Shown piece by piece: positions 11,982 through 21,344 of a stretch of 64,000 nt of DNA. The notes under the pieces are model-generated. The model was not told the origin of the DNA and ran no database searches. It was given only the letters and a program-made list of their open reading frames with translations. A program made the translations under genes and the position numbers. How positions within the stretch are numbered: position 1 is the stretch's first letter; every line of letters begins with the position of its first letter. The DNA is from Terfezia claveryi (Eukaryota; Ascomycota; Pezizomycetes; Pezizales; Pezizaceae), in NCBI GenBank assembly GCA_015179025.1, contig WHUX01000012.1, positions 186,001-250,000 on the forward strand, read 5' to 3'.

Positions 11982-14277
11982 TTAAAACTTCCTCCTCTTC
12001 TTTGCAGGCGCCTTTTGTTTGGCCTCTAATTCCTGTTGCAGTTGTCTCCGCTTCCTATCAGCGGCCTCCTCGTCCATAGGATCATAGGATGTTTCTCGCT
12101 TCGGAGAAACCTCCCTTTTGACATTTTCTCTACGATTTTCTTGTGATGTTTTCGGTTTTTCCCCGCGCGCAGGAAGGTCAACCTAAAGCTATCAGTACCA
12201 GTCCCATATCAATACTACTCATATGCAATCAATGTGAGTGGTACCTTTCTCGCAGCCACGCCATCTTCCGCATCCTCACTATCGCCCCCGGCAGTTTTCT
12301 TTCCACCAATAATACCACCTATCTTTCCACCAATGTTTCCCCCCATTTTACCGCCAATCTTTCCTAAGGACATACCACTTTTAACCTTTGGAGGCAGGGT
12401 TGAAACAATTAGCATCTACTTGAGACCTACTGGATCGCCATTAGCCTACCAAGATTTTATGCTCCCCATCACTAGCTTTCTCCCCACCCATATCGGGTAT
12501 CTCTGGGTAGGGAGATCGTGACTCCTCACTAGCTGCTTTCTTTACACCAATCATTCCAAGCTTTCCCCCAATACCGCCAATCTTTGCCCTAGGGCGGGCT
12601 TGAGGAGGAGGGGAGCTGGGAGCAGGTGTAGAAGAACCACTTAGGGAGTTCGACGGTTTCCGAGAGGCAGTTCTGGAATCTGTGGAAAAAGAAAGTTCTC
12701 TCAGTGGTGGCAAAGGTGAAGGAGGGGTAAGGGATTTGGCAAGTTGGTTAGGCGGAGGCGACATGGCCGGAGCTGGTGTGGATGATTTGGCACGCCTTGC
12801 TCGAGTTGGATTCTTGGGAGAGGGTATGCAAAAATCATCGTCTTCTTCGGTCTACACCCTTCTTAGTAAATTATGGATATGGGACTGGAATATACAAACT
12901 CACTGTACTTTCATCCAGCTTCCCTTCAGGTGATTTTGCTTCTCCGGGTACTGGAACTTTTCTTGCCTGTGGAGGCGAGGATGGCGGAGATGTTTTTACC
13001 TTGATTGCTGATTTACTTTGTAGAGGAGGAGGGGTTTTTTGCACCTAAATAATTTCTTGTTTCAGAAAATGGATTGAACAAAAGGCGGTGCTACTGGCAA
13101 AAGAAACAATCTCCCTCGGTACAATTTTTCCAATACTGCAATTCACGGTGCACCCACAAATGCGAGGAATCATATGGTGACGCTGCAAATACATCCACCG
13201 ACATACCTCGAACTCGTCTTCATCCTCGCTATGAAGACTAGATCTCTTCTTCCCCTTGATCCTTCCCTTACCAGCATCGTTGCGAGGCGAGTTTTCAGAG
13301 GACATTTCACGATTTCTGTTTGACGCGTCACTCTTGTTTGACACCTTTCTAACTGGTGAATCTGATTCATTCTCATCGGACTCGAATCCTCTCGAGCTTT
13401 TCTTTTTCTGCCTTGACCTTGATGCGGCTTCTATTTCATCCCACCAATCCTTCCCACATTCAGTGGACTTCACATTCTCTTCAATCTTATTCACCACCCC
13501 CTCCCATTCTTGGCCAAAACCCTCGTCTGAAGTACTACTGCCTCGACGGCCTTCCATCCCGAAACAGTTTTGGACTATCTTTTCAGGCCGCCAGCTATCC
13601 CCGGCTTTTGTCTCCAATATTTGAGACCGCCATCGCTTTTCGTCGAACTTCTCAAGACCTCTTCTCCGAGATGCCCCACCGCCCAGGATGCTTGTGACTG
13701 ATATCTTAGAGTCTTCAAGGGAATCTTGCATTTTCTCTAGAACAGTATCCTTGTCCTTTATTACTCGAACCAGTGTTTGAACCTCCATTGAATGCAATGA
13801 TGTAAGACTGATCAGCGGAAGGAGTAACGTCTTCGTGAGCCAAGTTTGAGGTAATGGCTGCAGCTTGAATGTCCACAGTAGAGGTTCCAAGGGCTCTGGT
13901 AGGCCGTACGCAACCTTAAGCTGTATCACAGTACCCGTCGACGTAGATGACCTTGACGAGACAGCCTGTATGTCAATATCTATACACTCGTTATCACCAT
14001 CCTCCCCACGCAGAGATAGTGCTTCCTTGAGCTTTTCCAACAATATCTGCATTTGGCTGGCATCTTCAGACGGGTCTATGGAAGTATCCTCATTAAGTGC
14101 CCGTTGAACAATCTCTCTTCGTGATAGAGATTCACCCCATATATAGGTGAGGTCCGTGAGGTATACGGAGTATGTGTTGTTAGTGAAGGACCTTTGGATG
14201 AGTAGCGGTGGAGAACGCACGGGAAGCTGTGCAGTCATCCCTAGGGGGTACCAGTGGGAATCTGGGTTAAGGGCCAT
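11982..14277 (-). CDS. NEJ1: Non-homologous end-joining factor Nej1/XLF (Cernunnos family)
   Basis: Exons on the minus strand are 14277-13207, 13044-12904, 12851-12450, 12385-12245 and 12182-11982, giving 651 residues. Nej1/XLF binds Ku and Lif1/XRCC4 and stimulates Dnl4/ligase IV in double-strand-break repair. The XLF head domain is at about residues 8-130 (HWYPLG, PPLLIQRSFTNNTYSVYLTD, WGESLSRREIVQRA). A helical stalk follows (LVRVIKDKDTVLEKMQDSLE), then a long disordered tail. The last residues are KKRRKF, the basic-Phe Ku-binding motif found at XLF/Nej1 C-termini. The tail carries two Gly-Lys-Ile repeat clusters (exons 3 and 4). ATG 14277 is in strong context (ACCATGG) and gives the expected N-terminus. 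Intron 3 (12449-12386) is the least certain boundary; an alternative AG would make a 34-nt intron, which is too short. The tail is long for the family. Confidence 0.9.
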
Positions 14278-15131
14278 GGTGAAGATGGTGAACACAGGTG
14301 AGGAACGAGATGACGAGTAGTTATCAATGGGTGCCAAGACGTGTGGGCGCTCTAAGCCACAAACTAAACCAATATCGGCCGAGTAAACAACCAGACTATA
14401 CTAGTCTGGTTGGCACGACTATACTTCAAGTTGCACGAGCCAGACTAACAACTACCACCAATCTCGCACAACTATCGCGAGAGCTCAAGTTGCTCTTGGC
14501 TCCATGATCGTGGGGTTGCATTCGTGGTGTTTGCGGGAGGGAATTCGCGTTGTTCTCGCGGGGATTCAAATGCGGGTTGGAACTTGGAACTAGGAACTTG
14601 AAACTTGAAACTTGGAACTTGGAAGCAAAGGATTTCCGTCCACAATGAGTTCCATGGTAAGGTTCAACCCTTCCATGAGGTACATCTATGCATAAGCACT
14701 TAATAATAAATAGAAATTGTTTTGGAAAATGAAGTGCCTCCCAAGTTGTGTGCCAAAGCCAGTTCGCATTAGTTTTTGGTGATAATTCGATGGGGACACG
14801 AGATTAAAGCAACGGCTCTTCATGCATGAAAAACACAAGTGCAAATTCATATCGATACAGGCAGGACACTGATGATAAAACTCCTAACTGCGGCCCCCAT
14901 GACTAACTCCTGACTGCCAGAGCTGTGTCCTGTGGGATCTTCATGCTTCTTTCTGGCCTTCCTTTACATCACCCATATGCCAAAGAAAACCGATTGACAA
15001 CCATCGCCCCTCAGATATATGGCCCATTCCGTACAAGCTCAAGGTGAATGTAACCCATTTTTATAACCGCCAACAGTCCGAAAAACCCAGGAAATTTGAA
15101 CGAGAAAAGAAATTACACGAAGGAAAAAGTT
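14278..15131 (+). other. Intergenic region between NEJ1 promoter and RPL34 3' end
   Basis: No gene was seen. It contains the perfect palindrome at 14388-14412 described separately, and a run of near-identical GGAACTTGGAAC/GAAACTTG repeats at about 14577-14622 that is likely a simple minisatellite. Confidence 0.6.
14388..14412. repeat. Perfect inverted repeat, 11-bp arms
   Basis: CAACCAGACTA and its reverse complement TAGTCTGGTTG are separated by TAC. The same arm, followed by GGCAC, recurs in the hairpin at 23282-23437, so this is a dispersed repeat piece rather than a chance palindrome. Confidence 0.75.
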
Positions 15132-15899
15132 TTAGCGCTTCTTGGGGGCAGCAGGTGCTGGGGCTTGGGCTTCCTTGAGGACCTAGTTTCGATGGACATG
15201 TAAGTACGTGCTTCTTAGTAGTCGATCATAGCTCTATACCTTCTTGACAATCTTCTGCTCCTCGATTAAGAATGCTCGGACAACCCTATCCTTAACGCAG
15301 TTTGAACACCTGGATCCACCGTAGGCACGGGAAACATTCTTAGAGGGCTTAGAGACGTTGGCATATTCCTTTGGTCGGAGAGCTGGGACCTGACAACCGA
15401 AAAAAACCCGTCAGTATCTGCTCAAATTCCTCGAAAAGAGCATGCTCATCAAAAACCAATCTACCCCAAAGTCCAAAGCCTAAATGTTCCTCGTCCCCTC
15501 TATTTAAATGTAGACTATCTTCTACATAGTCCGTCTAAGGTGATATCAAAGAATTTGCGCCGCACTCACCCCTGGAAGTTTGATCCCGCAGTCACCACAC
15601 TTTGGTGCAGTACCCTTCTTTTTGATGTGCAAGTACCTGAGCTTTCCACCGGGGGTCTTCACAATGCGGACCTTGTTGCTTCGGGTGTTGTACCTATTTG
15701 TCGTTACATCAGGCTGTCAGCTGGGGTTCTTCGGAATTTCCAGTATGCTACTGAAAAGCAATCTGATTGCTGGGTTGATATCAAAAGGAGAGTGAGGCCG
15801 CGTACCCATTCCTTCGTCGCTGTTGGATTGAAACGTTAGTATGAATTCGAATATGTTGTTTTCCAGGCGACTCACGTAGGTCAATCTGCTGTCAGGCAT
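15132..15899 (-). CDS. RPL34: 60S ribosomal protein eL34
   Basis: Exons on the minus strand are 15899-15876, 15819-15806, 15693-15570, 15389-15240 and 15182-15132, giving 120 residues. This is a structural protein of the large ribosomal subunit. Recognisable family blocks are [37 protein letters not shown], a second zinc-ribbon pair in GGSRCSNCV, and [17 protein letters not shown]. The two CXXC pairs match the zinc site of eL34. The gene is dense in introns, as is common for fungal ribosomal-protein genes: exon 1 encodes only MPDSRLTY and exon 2 is a 14-nt microexon. The intron at 15569-15390 (180 nt) is the longest; I saw no convincing snoRNA in it. Length and ends match the family. Confidence 0.95.
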
Positions 15900-16731
15900 G
15901 GTGGCGACGTATGAAGCTGTTGGTTAGTCGTAAGGTGCGGAGCGTATGCCGTCGGTCGTGATGTATCTTTGAGACTTTCACGATCAGAACTTTTTGCTAG
16001 ACTACCACACAACTGTTGGTTCTTGTGTGGGCCACAAGCCACAATATCCTGTATGCGCAGCGTCATTAGGGCACACCCTACCGTACAGTTTCTGTGGCTG
16101 TGTGGCGCTTCAGACGTTGCCAAGTCGCCTTCGGCATACCGATTTCACTAGATTCCGAGACTGCCCTGAAACAGAAATGCTGTCAGTTACTTGTCTGGTT
16201 GTTCAGCTGTGCACGCTTGAGGCATACTCCCGTCGTCCGGGCCTAGCCCATACATACCGATCTAAGTACTTGCATGTGTAATCCCCGGCACCCCCCTTTA
16301 TGCCCTGAGATTCCTCACAGATGGAGCATCTGACCAGTGAAGTCGATGATCATTACCCTGTGTCAATTTCTGTGCTACCTACCTACATCCTGTCAGCTAT
16401 ACCTACCAGGTAGGTGGCCCTGCCGCTGCCGGAACCCGTCCGTCTTTGCTCGATGCAGGAAATTCTGAAGGTGAGACGTATAGTTAGAGGCTTTGCCTCT
16501 TTACTTCGATGCGTAAAAAGAATTATATTTCTCCCACTACAAGCGGTTCTGGGCGGATATAAAGATTGATCGCAAGCTTCTTTTATAACCTGTAGGAGAC
16601 TCGGTATATCAGAGTTCACACCTCGTTCTTTAAACCCAGCCCTTATTATTACAACATCTCACACTTCAGTGTCCGATCTAAGCCTTGCAATTGCGAGAGA
16701 GCATTAAGCTCCAGACCAGACTCTTGTTTAG
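15900..16731 (+). other. Intergenic region between divergent RPL34 and MFS genes
   Basis: An 0.8-kb divergent promoter region with no gene seen. Small frames in it lack recognisable domains. Confidence 0.6.
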
Positions 16732-18741
16732 ATGGTTTCTTGGTTTAGATGGAAAGCCAGAGCAGGGAAGGATGGGGATTTGGCCGAAGCTCCAATGATG
16801 GCTGGATTCTCGCCGAGGGTAAAGCGGCAGCTGTGGATGTTGGGTGAGTTGCTTTTTGAAGATCTCTGATAGGAGCCTGGCTGACTTTCATTGCCTGATA
16901 GCTCTTTGCCGATTTGCGGAGCCAGTAGCTCTTACTTCTGTCTTCCCTTACCTGGTATGTATTGAACTTTACCCATCATCGTGAAGTTTTATTTACTCAA
17001 CTCCCTTTGAGTAGTATTTTATGATCAAGTCTTTTAATGTCCCCAATGATGATATTCCATTCTGGGTTGGCATCACTGCGGCAAGCTTTCCATTTTCTCA
17101 GTTCATGAGTAGCGTGTTTTGGGGACGCGCGAGTGACAGATTTGGGCGGAAGGCTACAATCCTATTCGGCCTGCTCGGGACACTTATTTCATCACTACTC
17201 TTTGGACTCTCCAAGTCGGCTCCCCAAGCCATTGCTGCAAGGTGCATGTCCGGATTATTGAATGGGAATGTTGGTATTATGAGGACGTTTGTGGCGGAGA
17301 TTGTGCCAGAGAAGCATCTACAACCTAGAGCATTTTCTTTGATGCCATTGGTGGTGAGTTTAAGAGCTCCCGAAGAAATTTGTAATATGTGATGCTGATC
17401 TGCCTTTCCCTACTAGTGGGCTGTGGGGTAAGTCTAGAATCCCAGGAAGCATGCGAATTGTGCTAACCTTGCTCCAGCTCTATATTCGGTCCAGTGATTG
17501 GCGGTTATCTCGCAGATCCAGTCAAAAATTACCCGCAGTACTTTTCTCCTGGAGGCTTCTTCTCTAACTATCCTTATGCCCTGCCTAATTTTTTTAACGC
17601 ACTTCTCTTCACTCTAAGCGTTACCATAGGTTTCCTTTTCTTGGAAGAACCCCTTGAGGCTCTCAAAAACGATCGAGACATCGGGCGAGAACTAGGTCAG
17701 AGAGTCGTGTCTCTATTTTCAAGGAAACCTCACCATCGCCACAAAATCGTCCGTGAGGAGTTTGTCGAAGATGAGACAACACCGCTTTTTACCGCTGATG
17801 AAGAGGGTGGGGGATGCCCACCGTCGACTAAGACAATACCGAAACATCACCTCAAGCCCCCTGCGTTGCATGAAGCTTTAACGAAGCAATCCATGTTGAA
17901 CATTGCGGCCTATGGATTTCTCGCCCTCCAGTCAGTCAGTTACGATCAGATGCTCCCTGTATATATGTCCTTCCCTACCGTGACCCATCCTCCAGAACCT
18001 AACAATCCACTCAAATATTTTGGTGGCTTTGGCCTCAGCTCCTCGGAGATTGGCTCTATCCTCAGCGCCTTTGGTTTTTTCGCAATGTTCAACCAGGTCT
18101 TCATATTTCCTCCCATTACACGCCGATATGGTCCCATGAACTGTCTCCGGGTATCCCTGGGCTTGTATCCCCTAGTATATTTCTTATCACCCTTCGCGGT
18201 AATTCTGAAGGAGGAGTTCAGGCGACCCTTTTTGTATAGCTTGATCTTTATAAAAAATGTCGGCGGAATATTCAGTTTCCCGTGTAGCGCCATTCTGTTA
18301 ACAAACAGTGCACCAAGTTTGAGGGTATTGGGGATACTGAATGGTATTGCTACAGCAGTGGCGGCATTGGGAAGAGCGATTGGGCCGACTGTAAGTGTTT
18401 CATCTAATCTGAAGGCAGTGACAAGGTTGCTAATGTATTACTTGTGAGTGTAGATTGGTGGTGTAGCATTCAGTTATGGTCAGAAAATAGACTACCTTGT
18501 ACTTCCCTTTTGGTTTATGGGATTTTTAGCACTTACGGGGTGGCTGCTGAGTTTTTGGTTGGCGGAGGGGAAGGACTCCACAGAAGATGAAAGGACTGTA
18601 GAGGAGCAAGACCCGGAATCACGTTCAGCATCATCAATGCAGAGCATTGTGGTTTCGGAAAGTAGCACACGGTCTCCTTCACCGAGTCGTAAAAAAAAAA
18701 ATATTGATAAAAGGGCACGGAAGCAGCTACGACATGAATGA
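16732..18741 (+). CDS. Major facilitator superfamily transporter
   Basis: Exons are 16732-16843, 16902-16954, 17015-17353, 17417-17427, 17478-18390 and 18454-18741, giving 571 residues. This is a membrane transporter with about 12 hydrophobic segments. The first is in the QLWMLALCRFAEPVALTSVF stretch. MFS motif A reads GRASDRFGRK in the loop after helix 2, and RCMSGLLNGNVGIMRTFVAE continues the usual N-domain. The two halves are separated by a charged loop of about 90 residues, and the protein ends in a Ser-rich cytoplasmic tail. The overall pattern resembles fungal proteins related to the plant ZIFL (zinc-induced facilitator-like) group and yeast drug:H+ antiporters. The substrate is unknown. 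Exon 4 is an 11-nt microexon encoding WAVG with its neighbour; skipping it would shift the frame. Expression context gives no clue to function. Confidence 0.88.
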
Positions 18742-20246
18742 CACTAGGATCGATTGATACATTGCCGGAATTTTCTTTTCTTTTTTTCCTTGGGAGTATA
18801 AAAGGTAAACATACCAGCTACATATCTATGGCAATCATTCAAGTCATTTGCATTTCGATTAGTTATCTTTTGTGCGTTAGCATTCTATTGGAAGGCTTGA
18901 TTAAGATAGCTCTCCAACCATCTATGTATTTTATTTGTGTCTGCTACAAATTTCTCTGATAGGAATGTGATGCCAGCCCAAGGCTGTGTGACCCCCCCAT
19001 GTCAATAGATGGCACACTAAGGATTCTAAATTAAAATTTATTAGGTATGTGAGGGTACAATTGAAGGTCGCTAGCACGTCAAACACATAAATGGTCCGCC
19101 TCACAGAGGCCATTGTACGTTTATATCAGAAGGAGTTTGAAAAATTTAAAATGGGTGGAGTTGGAAACCGTTTGTATATCGAGAAAAGTTGAGGGTAATT
19201 TAGTATCTAAGAAGATTCGCACTAAGTGTAACATTAGAGGTTACACTGCACTAAGCACCTGTTATGAATATGGGCTTAATATCAGGACTTTGTAGTAGAG
19301 ACGATCAGTTCCGTCTATACCTAGGCGCCTTTGCTCTCGTACCCGCTACTTCGCTAATGCTTTTCGGCCCGTACCGAGTTATAAAATTAGCGAACCCAGC
19401 TCTCCGGGTGTTGAGAAGAAGTCGCTGACAATGAATAGCAATTTAGTGATAACGAAAGCGACTGGTTTGGACAGGATAATTCATACATCATTGAAACCTT
19501 ATATGTGCATCTCTCCTGATAATGTGGGGCGAGCTCTTGAAGCTTCCCTTGGTGAAACGTGTATATTGGGAAGTCCCCTTTCCATACGAAATTGGGATTG
19601 GCTATCAATAACATGATATCGTTCGCAGCGGCCGGTAGCGGGATATTTGCCATGGGTGATGATGGGGAACGTGGCACAGATGACCTGGGTCTGTAATAGG
19701 ATATCGTTCGTGGCCTCTGGTCAATGAGGTGTAGTGTGCAAAAAAAGAACAGACCGGCGGACATGAGGAAGGAAGGTTATTGCGGATAGCAGACAGCAAT
19801 ATTCTTATCCTTAAGCGATCGGGTGACCACATATTTTGTAAGAAGACCAACATGTTAACGTTCGATAGGTAGGACACGGCACACATGTAATTGGGATATA
19901 AGATGTGCATACTCCCTATCTACTGTTCCACATGCCTCTGGTGCCGAATTCGAGCACATATCGATTCTAGATACCCAGGCTGTAGAAACGTACGGTTCAG
20001 GGCCCTTGTGTCGCTGTGGCCCTGTGGTGAGCAGTATAAGTGGTGGATAGCTAACATAGCGACCTGCTAGGCACTTGTCTTTCGACCTCCTAGCTTGCCG
20101 CCGGCTGAATATTCAAGGAAATAATTCAAAGTTAAGATTGCATTGGAAACCTTAGCTTCCAGGAGTCACATAGCGTCAAAAGGCTATCGACCTCGATTCG
20201 AATTCTTAAGGACGGAATAGAACATATCCATCCCACATCAACAAAC
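18742..20246 (+). other. 1.5-kb intergenic region, no gene seen
   Basis: No frame with a recognisable domain on either strand; low-complexity A/T-rich stretches near 18770-18960. The last 100 bp is probably the 5' UTR of the next gene. Confidence 0.55.
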
Positions 20247-21344
20247 ATGGAAGCCAGACTCCCCCATTCAGCTCCAATTTTTGCTACAAGAAGCAGCTCA
20301 CCTGAGCCTGAGACGACTGAGCGCTCCTCCGGGGCAAGTACCCCTGGCATTGGCAGTTTAGAGGGCAAAGCCATGGCATATGTCCATGCTCCATGCTCCT
20401 CCCCCCAGGTGCTTTTCGACAAGCTAAGCAAGATATTTGCAATCTACGAGTGTGTCGTAGGAGTCTTCAAGGGCTTCACACCCTTCCAAGTCCTACAATT
20501 CATGTTAGCCAGCAAAAACATGGCCTACCTCCTCACCCGAGATCAAGATTTGCTCAAGCTCCTCTATACGAAATACTTCAAAGTCCGGCTCGCCCCCAAG
20601 TTGGTGGTTCCCTGCGAATGGTGCCAGCAACCCGGTTGTGAATGTGCTGGCTGTTACCAGTGGGATCATAGTGGTTATGTATGTTTTCGTCCATTGTTTT
20701 CCGCCGAAGGGTACAAAGAGACAGTTCGTTTATGCTAACTAGGAAGTAGATAGATTTAGCTGCTAAACCAAAATATACCGATCCAACGCAGAGGCTGTGG
20801 AGGTTTTGTGTCGATTGTACACAAAACCTGCCTAAGTGGACGAGGGCGGGAAGGTGTGTTTGCAATAAGTCCAATATCCGGAGCATGTGTATGACATGCA
20901 AGGAAAAGGAGCAAGACTGGTTGCTCAGTAAGGGGTTTGAGGTTTGGTTTAGAAAGAGGAAGGTTAGGCCGCAAATTGAGCTATCCGCGAGAGAAAAGGG
21001 AGAGGCTATGGAACCTCCAAAGTACTTCTGCCAGGGTGTAGATGAAGGTGGATGGTTGTGTGAGAACGAAGTGGGGCCTCTTGGTGGGCTCCCTACTGAT
21101 TCCAAGGCAGAGAAGTCGAAGGGAGGAAGGATGGTGAATGTTTGTACGTGGTGCGGGTTGATTGCGGTGGATGTGCCGAATGGGCCGCCGAACTTTGGGC
21201 CGTGTCCTGGCAAGGCAACTGGCTCCAACAGCATTTTCAAGTAAGTGATGGGACAGTAATGTTTGATTATTCATGATCTCGATCTGCATTTTCTCTTTCC
21301 TTTTCTTTAGCCACTTGAGTTGCATGACCCCCTCTGCTGTCTGA
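20247..21344 (+). CDS. Cysteine-rich protein of unknown function
   Basis: Exons are 20247-20678, 20750-21240 and probably 21311-21344, giving 318 residues. I do not recognise the family. After a Ser/Pro-rich N-terminus there is a helical stretch (LFDKLSKIFAIYECVVGVF, residues about 52-70). The rest has at least six Cys clusters: CEWCQQPGCECAGC, CVDC, CVCNKS, CMTCKEKE, a lone C in KYFCQG, and CTWC. These would suit several structural zinc sites. Intron 1 (71 nt, GTATGT donor, GCTAAC branch, TAG acceptor) is clear. At the 3' end the in-frame stop TAA (21242-21244) lies inside an excellent donor GTAAGT, and a polypyrimidine tract with TTTAG follows 70 nt later, so the protein ends either in SIFK or, if spliced, in a ten-residue-longer tail. 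No membrane segment or signal peptide is evident. Confidence 0.75.

Noticed and set aside
15390..15569. Possible C/D-box snoRNA in the long RPL34 intron (TTGATGA and CTGA are present on the minus strand)
   Set aside because: The boxes are only about 35 nt apart, the first base of the C box is wrong, and no terminal stem flanks them.
19387..19910. Overlapping minus-strand frames of about 100-125 residues
   Set aside because: No domain, no consistent splice sites, chance-like composition.
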